Positions 18,689 to 28,485 of a stretch of 64,000 bases of DNA are shown in pieces; position 1 is the first letter of the stretch, and every line of letters begins with the position of its first letter. The stretch is taken from positions 310,001-374,000 of the forward strand of contig NZ_JAJFZK010000001.1 in the NCBI RefSeq assembly GCF_020731355.1, read 5' to 3'. A program made the translations under genes and the position numbers. Source of the stretch: Bacillus sp. REN16. GTDB lineage: Bacteria; Bacillota; Bacilli; Bacillales; Bacillaceae_L. A model generated the notes under the pieces. That model made no database searches. It was not told where the DNA came from and saw nothing but the letters and a program-made list of their open reading frames with translations.

Positions 18689-20323
18689 TTGAAAAAAATA
18701 TTGTGGCTATTTAGCCTGCTTTTAGCAAGTATCCTCGTTCTTTCGGCTTGTGGAACATTTAAAAAAGATAAGGAAGAAGGTGGAGGAGAAGGGGAAGGGG
18801 CAAAGCAAGAACTAAGAATAAATATTAGCTCTGAACCTCCAACACTGCACCCAGGCTTAGCAACTGATGCAACCTCTGGGGTAGTACTGAGACATGCATT
18901 CGAAGGTTTAACACGAACCAATAAAAATGGGGAACCAGAAGAAGCAATGGCGGAAAAAATTGATGTATCTGAGGATGGAAAAACATATACATTCACAATT
19001 CGCGATGCCAAATGGTCAAATGGTGATCCAGTTACAGCCCACGACTTTGAATATGCATGGAAATGGGTTTTGGTCCCAGGAAACCAATCCGACTATGCAT
19101 CACAAATTTACAACTATGTTGAAGGTGCAAAAACCGCATACGACACACCAGATATATCAATCGATAAAATGGATAATGTAGGAATCAAGGCGATTGATGA
19201 TAAGACGCTTGAGGTTAAATTAACGAACCCAACTGCTTATTTCTTAGAATTAACAGCCTTTTATACGTATTTCCCGGTAAACAGTAAAATAGCAAAGGAC
19301 AATCCGAATTGGGCAAACCGTGTGGACGAATCCTATGTTTCAAACGGCCCATTTGTAATTTCTGATAAATCAGCATCCATTACTCTTACAAAGAATAAGG
19401 ACTACTGGGATGCAGATTCTGTAAAGCTCGAGAAAATCACAATGGATATGATTAATGATCCTAGTACAGAATACCAGAGCTTTAAAAAAGGGGAGTTAGA
19501 TTGGGCTGGTGCTCCTATGTCAGCATTGCCGACTGATGTTATTCCCACTTTAGAAAAGGAAGGAACACTCCAAAAAAGCACAATTGCTGGTACGTATTGG
19601 TATAAGTTTAATATTAATAAAGAGCCGTTCCAAAATGAAAATCTTCGAAAAGCACTTGCCCTTGCAATAAATCGAAAAGCGATTGTCGAAAATGTTGCAC
19701 TGGGTGGGCAAATACCAGCAATGGCGTTAGTTCCTTCAGCCATTCTTAAGGAAAATGAGAAAGGTTATTTCAAAGATAATGATGTTGATGCTGCTAAGGA
19801 ACATTTGCAAAAGGCATTAGATGAGCTAGGTTTATCAGACGTTTCCGAGCTTCCAGAGATTGCACTATCTTATAATACATCAGAAGGTCATCAAAAGATT
19901 GCACAAGCAATCCAAGATATGTGGAGAAAGAATCTTGGTGTAAATGTAACCCTTAATAATGCTGAATGGACTGTCTATCTTGATAATATTGATCAGGGGA
20001 ACTTCCAAATTGGTCGTGCGGGGTGGTTGGCTGATTTTAATGATCCGGTAAACTTCCTTGAAATTTTTACTGTGCCAGCCGGAAATAATGATACAGGTTG
20101 GACAAATGAGACATTTAATAATTTGCTTGCACAAGCAGCAAAAGAAACAGATAAGGAAAAGCGTTTAAGACTACTTAAAGATGCTGAACAACTAGTAATC
20201 AGTGAAATGCCGATATCACCCATCTATTTTTATACAAACAACTGGGTTCAAAATGAGAACCTAAAGGGAGTCGTTATTTCTCCACTGGGGGATGCACAGT
20301 TTAAGTGGGCATATTTTGAGTAA
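18689..20323 (+). CDS. oppA: Oligopeptide-binding lipoprotein OppA
   Basis: Peptide receptor, 544 residues. TTG start at 18689 behind TAGGAGGTAATCGA. MKKILWLFSLLLASILVLSAC is a lipoprotein signal (lipobox LSAC, Cys21), followed by a Gly/Glu linker. The family-5 motifs include INISSEPPTLHPGLATDATSG and FEGLTRTNKNGEPEEAMAEKIDVSEDGKTYTFTIRDAKWSNG, the OppA form. It heads an A-B-C-D-F operon after trpS, as in B. subtilis, where OppA imports peptides including signalling peptides for competence and sporulation. Confidence 0.95.
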   Translation: MKKILWLFSLLLASILVLSACGTFKKDKEEGGGEGEGAKQELRINISSEPPTLHPGLATDATSGVVLRHAFEGLTRTNKNGEPEEAMAEKIDVSEDGKTYTFTIRDAKWSNGDPVTAHDFEYAWKWVLVPGNQSDYASQIYNYVEGAKTAYDTPDISIDKMDNVGIKAIDDKTLEVKLTNPTAYFLELTAFYTYFPVNSKIAKDNPNWANRVDESYVSNGPFVISDKSASITLTKNKDYWDADSVKLEKITMDMINDPSTEYQSFKKGELDWAGAPMSALPTDVIPTLEKEGTLQKSTIAGTYWYKFNINKEPFQNENLRKALALAINRKAIVENVALGGQIPAMALVPSAILKENEKGYFKDNDVDAAKEHLQKALDELGLSDVSELPEIALSYNTSEGHQKIAQAIQDMWRKNLGVNVTLNNAEWTVYLDNIDQGNFQIGRAGWLADFNDPVNFLEIFTVPAGNNDTGWTNETFNNLLAQAAKETDKEKRLRLLKDAEQLVISEMPISPIYFYTNNWVQNENLKGVVISPLGDAQFKWAYFE

Positions 20324-20352
20324 TTCAAAATAACGAGTCAACTTAAAGGACA

Positions 20353-20392
20353 AAAAAGTAAGGTATATAGTTGCCTATATACCTTACTTTTT
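20353..20392 (+). terminator. Intercistronic hairpin after oppA
   Basis: AAAAAGTAAGGTATATAG and CTATATACCTTACTTTTT form a perfect 18-bp stem with loop TTGC, 25 bases before oppB. It likely reduces read-through or protects the oppA message. Confidence 0.85.
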
Positions 20393-20417
20393 GAAATGGC
20401 AACGGGAGGTGTATAAA

Positions 20418-21353
20418 GTGGCAAAATATATTATTAAGAGATTAATCTACATGATTGTTTCTCTTATTTTGATTGTGACCGCTACATTTTTCTTAATGCA
20501 AGCGGCACCAGGAGGTCCTTTTACAAAGGAAAAAGAAGTTCCACCTGAAATTGAAGCAGCCCTAAATGCCCATTATGGTTTGGATCAACCCTTATATAAA
20601 CAGTATTTTAACTATTTATATGATGTGGCGAGATGGGATTTTGGTCCATCCTTTAAATATAAAGCAATGACTGTTAATGAAATTATTAATAATGGATTTC
20701 CGATTTCTTTTTTCTTAGGGATTGAGTCCATTCTGATAGCAATTGCAATTGGTGTTGTTTTAGGGGTAATTGCTGCTTTATATCATAATAAATGGCAAGA
20801 TTATTCAGCCATGATAGTCGCTGTATTCGGCATTTCAGTTCCAAGTTTTATATTAGCTACAGTTTTACAATATATTTTCGCCATTAAGCTCGACCTTTTT
20901 CCAGTTGCGAGATGGGAATCCTTTATGCATACAATTTTACCTGCAGTTGCCTTAGCAGCCTCACCAATGGCCTTTATCGCACGATTAACTCGTTCAAGTA
21001 TGCTTGAAGTATTGAGTAATGATTACATAAAAACAGCTCGTGCTAAGGGGTTAGCACAAGGGACAATCACCATTAAGCATACAATCCGAAATGCAATGCT
21101 ACCTGTTGTCTCATATATGGGCCCATTAACAGCTGGGATCTTAACCGGTAGCTTTGTGATTGAAAAAATCTTTGGAATACCTGGATTAGGGGACGAATTT
21201 GTTACAAGTATCACAAACCGTGATTACACAGTGATTATGGGAGTCACTGTCTTTTATAGTATTTTACTCTTGATTTCTGTTCTCCTTGTTGATATTTTGT
21301 ACGGATTTATTGATCCTCGCATCAAACTATCTGGGGCGAAGAAAGGAGAGTAA
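20418..21353 (+). CDS. oppB: Oligopeptide ABC transporter permease OppB
   Basis: Permease, 311 residues from the GTG at 20418 ([35 protein letters not shown]), chosen because GGGAGG lies 7 bases upstream; an earlier in-frame ATG at 20391 falls in the preceding hairpin. The [24 protein letters not shown] and [13 protein letters not shown] segments are OppB-like. The EAA loop is [29 protein letters not shown]. Confidence 0.94.
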   Translation: MAKYIIKRLIYMIVSLILIVTATFFLMQAAPGGPFTKEKEVPPEIEAALNAHYGLDQPLYKQYFNYLYDVARWDFGPSFKYKAMTVNEIINNGFPISFFLGIESILIAIAIGVVLGVIAALYHNKWQDYSAMIVAVFGISVPSFILATVLQYIFAIKLDLFPVARWESFMHTILPAVALAASPMAFIARLTRSSMLEVLSNDYIKTARAKGLAQGTITIKHTIRNAMLPVVSYMGPLTAGILTGSFVIEKIFGIPGLGDEFVTSITNRDYTVIMGVTVFYSILLLISVLLVDILYGFIDPRIKLSGAKKGE

Positions 21354-21356
21354 CTT

Positions 21357-22274
21357 ATGCAGAATATTCCAAAGGAATTGTTTACACCAGCAACGATTAA
21401 TGAGAATGAAGCTGAAAAAATTTCAAAACCAAGTCTCTCGTTTTGGAAAGATGTTATCTCTCGATTTAAGAAAAACAAACTTGCAGTAGCAGGTATTGTT
21501 GTATTAATACTGTTATTAATTATGGCAATTTTTGGTCCAATGATGAATGAATTTGATTATCGGACAACTGATCTTGCTCATGCCAATGAGGCACCGTCTA
21601 GTGTTCATTGGTTCGGGACTGATGAATTGGGACGAGATGTTTTTACAAGGTCGTGGGAAGGTGCGCGAATCTCCCTGTTTATTGGACTAGCAGCTGCGGT
21701 TATTGACCTTGTTATTGGGGTTTTATGGGGCGGTATATCCGGCTATATGGGCGGTAAGGTCGATGAAATTATGATGAGATTGGCTGATATTTTATATGGG
21801 GTACCTTATTTGCTGTTAGTTATTTTACTTATGGTTATTTTAGAGCAAGGGTTAGGAACCATGATTCTTGCGATGACGATTACTGGCTGGATTAATATGG
21901 CGCGGATTGTTAGAGGACAAGTCTTACAGTTAAAATATCAGGAATATGTACTTGCGGCGCAAACGCTGGGCGCCGATGTCAAACGAATTATGTTTAAGCA
22001 CTTAATTCCAAATTCCATGGGCCCAATTTTAGTTACAATGACGTTAACAATTCCAAATGCAATCTTTACTGAATCCTTTCTTAGTTATCTTGGTTTAGGT
22101 GTACAGGTTCCACTGGCAAGCTGGGGAACAATGGCTTCGGAAGGATTACCTGCCTTTGAATATTATCCATGGCGTTTGTTCTTCCCTGCCACCTTAATCT
22201 GTATCACAATCTTTGCTTTTAACGTAATAGGGGATGGAATGCGGGACGCATTAGATCCAAGGATGCGCAAGTAA
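21357..22274 (+). CDS. oppC: Oligopeptide ABC transporter permease OppC
   Basis: Permease, 305 residues, with a ~40-residue cytoplasmic N-terminus, first helix VAGIVVLILLLIMAIFGPMM, then WFGTDELGRDVFTRSWEGARISLFIG. The EAA loop reads YQEYVLAAQTLGADVKRIMFKHLIPN, and the protein ends DALDPRMRK. It starts at ATG three bases after the oppB stop behind GAAAGGAGAGTAAC. Confidence 0.95.
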   Translation: MQNIPKELFTPATINENEAEKISKPSLSFWKDVISRFKKNKLAVAGIVVLILLLIMAIFGPMMNEFDYRTTDLAHANEAPSSVHWFGTDELGRDVFTRSWEGARISLFIGLAAAVIDLVIGVLWGGISGYMGGKVDEIMMRLADILYGVPYLLLVILLMVILEQGLGTMILAMTITGWINMARIVRGQVLQLKYQEYVLAAQTLGADVKRIMFKHLIPNSMGPILVTMTLTIPNAIFTESFLSYLGLGVQVPLASWGTMASEGLPAFEYYPWRLFFPATLICITIFAFNVIGDGMRDALDPRMRK

Positions 22275-22286
22275 GGGAGTGAGTAA

Positions 22287-23336
22287 ATGGAAAAGCTATT
22301 AGAAGTAAAAGACCTTGAAGTCTCTTTTCAAACCTATGCGGGTGAAGTAAAAGCGGTCCGCGGTGTGAATTTTGATTTATATAAGGGTGAAACACTTGCC
22401 ATAGTTGGTGAATCAGGTTCTGGGAAAAGTGTAACCTCTCAAACAATCATGAAGCTTATTCCTATGCCACCAGGAAAAATTGTGAAGGGACAAATTCTTT
22501 TTGATGGAGAAGACCTTGTTCCAAAAACCAATAAGGAAATGGAGAAGGTTCGCGGTAAAGATATCGGTATGATCTTTCAGGACCCGATGACCTCCCTTAA
22601 CCCAACAATGAAGGTTGGCATGCAAATTATGGAGGTTTTGATAAAACATCAAAATATGTCTAAAGGAAATGCAAAGGATCGGGCAATCGAGCTTCTAAGA
22701 CTTGTTGGAATTCCTAGCCCAGAGAAACGTGTTAATCAGTATCCTCATGAATTTAGTGGCGGGATGAGGCAGCGTGCAATGATTGCCATTGCATTAGCGT
22801 CAAGCCCGAAATTATTGATAGCAGACGAACCAACCACGGCGTTGGATGTTACAATTCAAGCACAAATTTTGGATTTAATGAAGGATCTCCAAAAGAAATT
22901 AGATACATCGATTATTTTTATCACTCATGATTTAGGTGTCGTGGCCAATGTCGCAGATCGTGTAGCTGTCATGTATGCTGGTAAAATAGTTGAATATGGA
23001 ACGGTTGATGAAATCTTTTATAATCCTAAGCATCCGTATACATGGGGATTATTGTCGTCAATGCCTAGTCTTGACAATGATAATAAAACAGAGCTTATGG
23101 CAATACCGGGGTCGCCGCCTGACTTAACAAATCCACCAAAAGGCGATGCGTTTGCACCGAGAAATCGGTTTGCAATGAAAATTGATTATGGAATGGATCC
23201 ACCCATGTTTAAAGTTTCGGATACACATTATGCTGCAACATGGTTACTTCATCCTGATGCACCAAATGTGGAGCCTCCTGAAGCCGTAAAACGTCGAATG
23301 AAAAATTTCTCATCCGAAAGCAATGGGAAAGGATGA
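22287..23336 (+). CDS. oppD: Oligopeptide ABC transporter ATP-binding protein OppD
   Basis: D-type ATPase, 349 residues. Walker A is GESGSGKS, the Q-loop IFQDPMTSLNP, the signature FSGGMRQR and Walker B LLIADEPTTALD. The C-terminal extension GDAFAPRNRFAMKIDYGMDPPMF is of the OppD type and lacks the paired cysteines seen in AppD and operon 1. ATG 22287 follows AAGGGAGTGAGTAA. Confidence 0.95.
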   Translation: MEKLLEVKDLEVSFQTYAGEVKAVRGVNFDLYKGETLAIVGESGSGKSVTSQTIMKLIPMPPGKIVKGQILFDGEDLVPKTNKEMEKVRGKDIGMIFQDPMTSLNPTMKVGMQIMEVLIKHQNMSKGNAKDRAIELLRLVGIPSPEKRVNQYPHEFSGGMRQRAMIAIALASSPKLLIADEPTTALDVTIQAQILDLMKDLQKKLDTSIIFITHDLGVVANVADRVAVMYAGKIVEYGTVDEIFYNPKHPYTWGLLSSMPSLDNDNKTELMAIPGSPPDLTNPPKGDAFAPRNRFAMKIDYGMDPPMFKVSDTHYAATWLLHPDAPNVEPPEAVKRRMKNFSSESNGKG

Positions 23337-23346
23337 TGAACTTAAA

Positions 23347-24285
23347 ATGGCAGAAAAACAAAAATTAGTCGAAATCAAAAATTTAAAGCAATACTTTAAT
23401 GTTGGAAAATCAAATCTGGTCAAAGCTGTGGATGGAATCACTTTTGATATCTACAAAGGAGAAACACTGGGTCTTGTAGGTGAGTCCGGTTGTGGAAAAT
23501 CGACAACTGGACGGACAATTATACGCTTATATAATGCAACCGGTGGCGAGGTTATCTTTAACGGGGAGGATGTCCACGGGAAAAAGTCCAAAAAAAAGTT
23601 GAAACAGTTTAATCGGAAAATGCAAATGATTTTCCAAGATCCATATGCTTCTTTAAATCCAAGAATGACAGTAGCTGATATTATAGCTGAGGGTATTGAT
23701 ATTCATGGTCTTGCCAAAAACAACAGTGAACGAATGGAACAAGTTTACTCACTTTTGGAGACAGTTGGGTTAAATCGTGAACATGCAAATCGGTACCCGC
23801 ATGAATTCTCAGGGGGGCAGCGACAGCGGATCGGAATAGCACGTGCACTTGCGGTAAAACCAGACTTTATCATCGCCGATGAACCAATTTCTGCCTTAGA
23901 TGTATCAATCCAGGCACAAGTCGTCAATCTATTGAAAAAGCTTCAAAAAGAAAAAGGATTGACATATTTATTTATTGCACATGATTTGTCAATGGTAAAA
24001 TACATTAGTGACCGAATTGGAGTCATGTATTTTGGGAAAATCGTTGAACTTGCAGATGCGGACGACCTATATTCAAACCCCATTCATCCATATACAAAAT
24101 CATTATTATCAGCAATTCCATTACCAGACCCTGATTATGAACGAAATCGAAAAAGACTCATGTATGATCCGAAAGAACATGGATATTCAGAAAATGAAGA
24201 GGTAAAGCTGCGAGAAATCAGACCAGGACATCTTGTTGCCTGTTCGGAAAAAGAATACAAAGAATATAAAGCACAATACAGTTAA
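23347..24285 (+). CDS. oppF: Oligopeptide ABC transporter ATP-binding protein OppF
   Basis: F-type ATPase, 312 residues from ATG 23347 (MAEKQKLVEIKNLKQYF), which aligns with the N-terminus of B. subtilis OppF; an in-frame ATG at 23323 would overlap oppD. Walker A is GESGCGKST, the Q-loop [22 protein letters not shown], the signature FSGGQRQR and Walker B FIIADEPISALD. The end is RPGHLVACSEKEYKEYKAQYS. Last gene of the opp operon. Confidence 0.94.
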   Translation: MAEKQKLVEIKNLKQYFNVGKSNLVKAVDGITFDIYKGETLGLVGESGCGKSTTGRTIIRLYNATGGEVIFNGEDVHGKKSKKKLKQFNRKMQMIFQDPYASLNPRMTVADIIAEGIDIHGLAKNNSERMEQVYSLLETVGLNREHANRYPHEFSGGQRQRIGIARALAVKPDFIIADEPISALDVSIQAQVVNLLKKLQKEKGLTYLFIAHDLSMVKYISDRIGVMYFGKIVELADADDLYSNPIHPYTKSLLSAIPLPDPDYERNRKRLMYDPKEHGYSENEEVKLREIRPGHLVACSEKEYKEYKAQYS

Positions 24286-24288
24286 TTT

Positions 24289-24318
24289 AATGGCCTATAT
24301 AAAAGGGCCATTTTTTTT
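24289..24318 (+). terminator. opp operon terminator
   Basis: AATGGCC and GGCCATT enclose a 10-base loop, followed by T8. Confidence 0.85.
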
Positions 24319-24484
24319 GACCACATTTACCACTCATAGTAAAAACGATTATAAGAAAACTATAATTATACAGACAAATCTGCTCATACAATTTAATAAA
24401 TACTGAGTTCTTGGAAGGTTTGTCTATAATTTTCCAGGAAAATTTATATGCAATATCAAAGAAATGAAGGAAGGAGGAATGTTT

Positions 24485-25690
24485 ATGAAAAAAATGATCG
24501 CAATTCTCGTGGTTTTCATCATAGCTGGAGTCAGTTTTTTATATGCAAATCAAACAGGATCAGCAGAAAATAAAAAGATCCCGATGGAATCCCATCCTAC
24601 AAGTAAATTGGTGATGTCTAAAAAAGGAATCCCTGAAATGGTAACCAGGTTTGAATTGGATTCCGGTTATCAATTTGAATACCCTGATGCGATTCGCGGT
24701 ATTTACGTATCGGCCCATTCAGCAGGTGGTGATCGTTTCCCACAACTTGTACAATTAATTGATGACACGGATCTTAATGCAATGGTTATTGATGTAAAAG
24801 ACGATTTTGGATATTTAACTTACGTGCCTCCACAGAGTTCGAGGTATAAAGGGATTGGTAAGGATTATATTAAAGACCCAACTGCCATGCTAAAAAAGCT
24901 TGAGGAAAAGCAAATTTATCCAATTGCAAGGGTTGTCGTGTTTAAGGATTCGGTATTAGCAAAAAGTAGACCAGATCTATCATTTAAAAAAGGTGACAAG
25001 GTTTGGACGAACAGAAGAGGAGATGCTTTCGTCAATCCATTTTTAAAAGAAGTTTGGGATTACAATGTAGGGATTGCAATTGAAGCCGCAAAGCTTGGAT
25101 TCCAAGAGATTCAATTTGATTATGTCCGCTTTCCTGAAGGATTTGAGAAGCTTGATCGTTCATTATCCTTTGGATTTGGGGCATATGAAAAGGCAAATCT
25201 TGATAACGTTCAAAAACGTGTAGCAGCCGTAACGGATTTTGTGGCATATGCAAAAGAACAACTAGAGCCCTATAATGTAAACGTTTCGGTGGATATCTTT
25301 GGATATAGCGCAACATTGCCCGAAGCCCCTGGTATTGGTCAAAATTTCTCAAAGATATCTGAACATGTCGATGTCATTTCATCGATGATTTATCCTAGTC
25401 ACTGGACATCTTATTTTGGTATACCTCGTCCTGATTTAGAACCTTATCGCTTAGTTACTGAATATGCAAAGGTTGAAAATCATAAACTAAGCCAAATCGA
25501 TAGTAGACCAATTTCAAGACCATGGCTGCAGGATTTTACAGCGAGTTGGCTTGGAAAAGGAAACTACACAGTTTACGGTAAAGCGGAAATAGAAGCTCAA
25601 ATAAAAGGATTGCAAGACCAAGGAATTAGTGAATTTCTACTTTGGAACGCTGCAAACACCTACACTAAAGGTGTAGATTACACACCATAG
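24485..25690 (+). CDS. Putative glycoside hydrolase (DUF4015 family), exported
   Basis: 401 residues from ATG 24485, which sits 7 bases after AAGGAGG; ATGs at 24464 and 24479 are too far upstream or inside the ribosome site. The N-terminal KKMIAILVVFIIAGVSFLYANQ is a signal peptide or anchor. RGIYVSAHSAGG, NAMVIDVKDDFGYLTY, WTNRRGDAFVNPFLKEVWDYNVGIAIEAAKLGFQEIQFDYVRFPEG and VDVISSMIYPSHW form a TIM-barrel pattern with Asp/Glu at strand ends, as in DUF4015 putative glycosyl hydrolases. The substrate is unknown; cell wall or surface polysaccharide is plausible. Confidence 0.85.
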   Translation: MKKMIAILVVFIIAGVSFLYANQTGSAENKKIPMESHPTSKLVMSKKGIPEMVTRFELDSGYQFEYPDAIRGIYVSAHSAGGDRFPQLVQLIDDTDLNAMVIDVKDDFGYLTYVPPQSSRYKGIGKDYIKDPTAMLKKLEEKQIYPIARVVVFKDSVLAKSRPDLSFKKGDKVWTNRRGDAFVNPFLKEVWDYNVGIAIEAAKLGFQEIQFDYVRFPEGFEKLDRSLSFGFGAYEKANLDNVQKRVAAVTDFVAYAKEQLEPYNVNVSVDIFGYSATLPEAPGIGQNFSKISEHVDVISSMIYPSHWTSYFGIPRPDLEPYRLVTEYAKVENHKLSQIDSRPISRPWLQDFTASWLGKGNYTVYGKAEIEAQIKGLQDQGISEFLLWNAANTYTKGVDYTP

Positions 25691-25699
25691 CAAAAAAAC

Positions 25700-25739
25700 A
25701 AAAGGGTTAAAAATGGCTGTCCCAATGTTTGGGCCAGCC
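25700..25739 (-). terminator. Terminator of the 61-residue gene
   Basis: GGCTG-CCCAA pairs with TTGGG-CAGCC (one internal mismatch). On the minus strand a T5 tract and more T follow. On the plus strand only a distant T run follows, so it mainly serves the minus strand. Confidence 0.7.
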
Positions 25740-25748
25740 TGCATTATG

Positions 25749-25934
25749 TTATTTTTTCCGTCCGCCAACGTTTTTCCAACCGGCTTTTACATTTAAATCA
25801 CGGTTAACAATATCAGAACCGGACTTCCCTCCAAAAACTCGTTCCCCAACTCCATTTGCCATAACACCCATCAAAGCAGTAATACCAATGACCAAAACAG
25901 CAATTATACCTAAATCTATTATGTAGCTTGCCAT
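25749..25934 (-). CDS. Small membrane protein, unknown
   Basis: 61 residues: one hydrophobic segment (YIIDLGIIAVLVIGITALMGVMA, residues 4-26), then a Gly- and Lys-rich cytoplasmic or external tail (GERVFGGKSGSDIVNRDLNVKAGWKNVGGRKK). The ATG follows AAGGGGGATATTC on the minus strand, a strong site, and the gene has its own terminator. It stands alone between two plus-strand genes. I do not recognise a family. Confidence 0.72.
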   Translation of the reverse strand: MASYIIDLGIIAVLVIGITALMGVMANGVGERVFGGKSGSDIVNRDLNVKAGWKNVGGRKK

Positions 25935-26083
25935 GAATATCCCCCTTAATGAAAACGTATTCGTTAATACTATTCTATTCCAAGTTTAGTCTTAATAAAA
26001 GAGGGAATATATAAAATTAGAACAAACTTAAGCGAATTTGCATACACTATGGATGTCCTATTAAAAATACAAGGAGCAGATGA

Positions 26084-26659
26084 ATGAATTGGTATGAAAA
26101 ATTAAATCAGTATTTTCCAATTGAAGAAATGAAATCAAAGCAACATATGGAAACACTTTTGAAGGAAAAAGGGGATATCTATTATAAAGATGAGGGACCC
26201 TATCATGTTCTCATGTATGCAGAGTTGGGCCGCTTTATCTTTATTGACTACCTTTTTGTTTCAACGGAATCCCGTGGACAAGGCTTAGGTCATAAACTTA
26301 TCGATAAACTGAAGAAAAGGGGCAAACCGATTATCCTTGAGGTTGAACCTGTTAACTATGAAGACTCAGACACTGAAAAAAGGTTACGGTTCTATAAACG
26401 GGAAGGATTTGAGCATGCGACCTCAATTGGATATGAACGTAAATCTTTGGCAACAAATGAACCTAACCAAATGGAAATTTTATATTGGTCTCCATCAAAT
26501 CAATCTGAAGAACTGATTTATGAGGCGATGAGAAAAACATATGAAGAGATTCACATCTATAAGGATAAGGAGTTTTATGGAAACTCCTATCAAGATGTTG
26601 ATGAAGTATTATCATTTAACGATAATAATGATAATCGTGACATCTTAAAAAATGTATAA
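26084..26659 (+). CDS. yjbC: GNAT acetyltransferase YjbC
   Basis: 191 residues with the GNAT core FIDYLFVSTESRGQGLGHKLIDKLKKRGKPIILEVEP (acetyl-CoA loop R-G-Q-G-L-G near residue 66) and RLRFYKREGFEHA. The sequence is close to B. subtilis YjbC, which immediately precedes spx there too. It starts at ATG behind AAGGAGCAGATGA. The acetyl acceptor is unknown. The ~240 bases to spx hold a TATAAT at 26783 with a poor -35, so spx probably also has its own promoter. Confidence 0.92.
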   Translation: MNWYEKLNQYFPIEEMKSKQHMETLLKEKGDIYYKDEGPYHVLMYAELGRFIFIDYLFVSTESRGQGLGHKLIDKLKKRGKPIILEVEPVNYEDSDTEKRLRFYKREGFEHATSIGYERKSLATNEPNQMEILYWSPSNQSEELIYEAMRKTYEEIHIYKDKEFYGNSYQDVDEVLSFNDNNDNRDILKNV

Positions 26660-26899
26660 TCTGAGAAGCAATAGGAACTGGGAATTTCCATTACTATTCT
26701 ATTTAGAATCATAGATGTATCAAGGACTTGATGATACAAAAGTTTTCTTTAAAATTGTCTATCTTTCTTTGAAAATTTGAGGTATAATAATTAAAGAAAT
26801 TACTTAATTAAAGTCATTTTAATTTAGATTTATTTTCATCCATGACCAATTGTGCAGATTGTTAAGTAATAATCTACTTTTAAGGGAGTGATAAGGTTA

Positions 26900-27295
26900 A
26901 TGGTTACTCTTTATACTTCTCCAAGCTGTACTTCTTGCCGTAAAGCGAAGTCATGGTTAGAGGAGAATCAAATTCCATATCAAGAAAGAAACATTATTTC
27001 TGATTCTCTTTCAATCGAAGAGATCAAAGAAATTTTACGTATGACGGAAGATGGAACAGATGAAATCATTTCAACTCGTTCTAAGGTATTCCAAAAATTA
27101 AATGTAAATCTTGAGACAATGCCTCTTCAAGATTTATACAAATTAATCCAAGAAAATCCTGGTCTTCTTCGTCGACCAATTATTATCGATGAAAAGAGAT
27201 TACAGGTAGGATATAATGAGGACGAAATACGTAGATTTCTACCTAGAAAAGTTCGTACCTTCCAACTAAAAGAAGCTCAACGCTTAGTTAACTAA
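26900..27295 (+). CDS. spx: Transcriptional regulator Spx
   Basis: 131 residues, exactly the Spx length, from ATG 26900 ([22 protein letters not shown]) behind AGGGAGTGATAAGG; the in-frame ATG at 26888 is rejected. The redox switch is C10-T-S-C13. The ArsC-like fold continues to [26 protein letters not shown]. Spx binds the alpha C-terminal domain of RNA polymerase under disulfide stress and is degraded by ClpXP with adaptor YjbH, encoded at 32235. Confidence 0.98.
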   Translation: MVTLYTSPSCTSCRKAKSWLEENQIPYQERNIISDSLSIEEIKEILRMTEDGTDEIISTRSKVFQKLNVNLETMPLQDLYKLIQENPGLLRRPIIIDEKRLQVGYNEDEIRRFLPRKVRTFQLKEAQRLVN

Positions 27296-27302
27296 CATCA
27301 AG

Positions 27303-27337
27303 AAACTTCTACTGTGAAAAACGTAGAAGTTTTTTTA
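27303..27337 (+). terminator. spx terminator
   Basis: AAACTTCTAC and GTAGAAGTTT (10 bp) with a 10-base loop, then T run. Confidence 0.88.
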
Positions 27338-27651
27338 GTTGTTAGGACATTTTACTCGTCTTCTATCCCGTTTCGTATTATAATGATACATAAAACAGAA
27401 TCATCCCGAATAAACTTAACCTCATTCGTAATTCATTCGAATGAAAACCGGGCATTATAACTGTTTTTATAAAATTAAGCTTTTTTATTTCCATTCTCAA
27501 AACTTTTAACATAAAATAAAGTACAAGATATAGACATTTTTCTTTGTGTTAGGTTATTCTACAACATTTATGGGAAAAGTGAATAAAAGAGCATCTGGCT
27601 CGGGGGTATAACGTCCCTTCAAAATCTGAGCAAGAAGGGAGAGGTTCTGTA
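27338..27651 (+). other. Gap between spx and mecA
   Basis: 314 bases, AT-rich, without a supported gene; the yjbE found here in B. subtilis is absent. It contains a TATAAT at 27379 and the mecA promoter listed next. Confidence 0.55.
27531..27560 (+). promoter_or_regulatory. Probable SigA promoter of mecA
   Basis: TAGACA, 18 bases, TATTCT, about 90 bases before the mecA start. Confidence 0.5.
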
Positions 27652-28320
27652 ATGGAAATCGAACGTATCAACGAACATACAGTAAAATTTTATATTTCAT
27701 ATAATGACATAGAACAACGCGGGTTTGAACGTGAAGAAATTTGGTATAACCGTGAGCGAAGTGAAGAGCTCTTCTGGGAAATGATGGATGAAATTCATCA
27801 GGAAGAAGAATTCACTATTGATGGTCCACTATGGATCCAAGTCCAGGCCTTAGAAAAAGGGTTAGAGGTTCTTGTAACACGAGCACAGCTTTCAAAAGAC
27901 GGGAATAAATATGAGCTTCCCGTTGGTGAAGATAAACTTCCAGTGGATGAAAAGATTGAATCTTTACTCGATCAACAATTTCATTCAAAATATGAGGACA
28001 AAGATTTTGTTGAAGAATTTGAGGAAGAAAACTTCCAATTTCTAATCCGATTTCAAGATTTTGAGGATGTGATTTCACTTGCACATCGAATTCAGCTTGA
28101 TGGATTAAGCAACTCCTTGTACTCCTTTGAGAATAAGTACTACTTATTTATTGAATTTAACGAGGAAATTTACACTGAGGATGAACTTGAAGATATGCTC
28201 AGCATTGTTCTAGAGTATGGGCAAGAATCAGCAATGTCAATTCATAGAATTGAAGAATACGGTAAGAAGATTATGAATGAGAATGCATTAGAAGAAATGG
28301 TTAAATATTTTTCACTATAA
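27652..28320 (+). CDS. mecA: Adaptor protein MecA
   Basis: 222 residues: the N-terminal substrate-recognition domain MEIERINEHTVKFYISYNDIEQRGFEREEIWYNRERSEELFWEMMDE, an acidic linker (residues ~90-135), and the C-terminal ClpC-binding domain with ENKYYLFIEFNEEIYTEDELEDMLSIVLEYGQES. MecA delivers ComK and other substrates to ClpCP and activates ClpC. It starts at ATG behind AAGGGAGAGG. The Spx and YjbH genes lie nearby, so three parts of regulated proteolysis cluster here. Confidence 0.97.
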   Translation: MEIERINEHTVKFYISYNDIEQRGFEREEIWYNRERSEELFWEMMDEIHQEEEFTIDGPLWIQVQALEKGLEVLVTRAQLSKDGNKYELPVGEDKLPVDEKIESLLDQQFHSKYEDKDFVEEFEEENFQFLIRFQDFEDVISLAHRIQLDGLSNSLYSFENKYYLFIEFNEEIYTEDELEDMLSIVLEYGQESAMSIHRIEEYGKKIMNENALEEMVKYFSL

Positions 28321-28323
28321 CCA

Positions 28324-28360
28324 AAAGTCGATTTCATTTTGTGGAATCGGCTTTTTTTTA
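28324..28360 (+). terminator. mecA terminator
   Basis: AAAGTCGATT and AATCGGCTTT (one G-U) around an 11-base loop, then T8. Confidence 0.85.
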
Positions 28361-28361
28361 A

Positions 28362-28485
28362 TGTCTAGTTCCAGGCGCCATCGGCTCGAGGTCATAAGCT
28401 AATCGCTTCTGAAGGCAAAAAGCGCCTTCTGTCAGCGCTCGTCTTATGCTTGTCACCGATGGGCGGGCGCCTTGCACTTTTCCAT
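28362..28485. repeat. Long imperfect palindromic intergenic repeat
   Basis: A GC-rich block beginning TCTAGTTCCAGGCGCCATCGG and ending CCGATGGGCGGGCGCCTTGC can fold into one long interrupted hairpin. An inner stem is GAAGGC/GCCTTC around AAAAAGC, and CATAAG/CTTATG lies in the middle. It has no reading frame and its base composition differs from its surroundings. I recall very similar 'TCTAGCTCCAG...' elements between genes in many Bacillaceae, so I call it a dispersed REP-like element. Confidence 0.75.
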
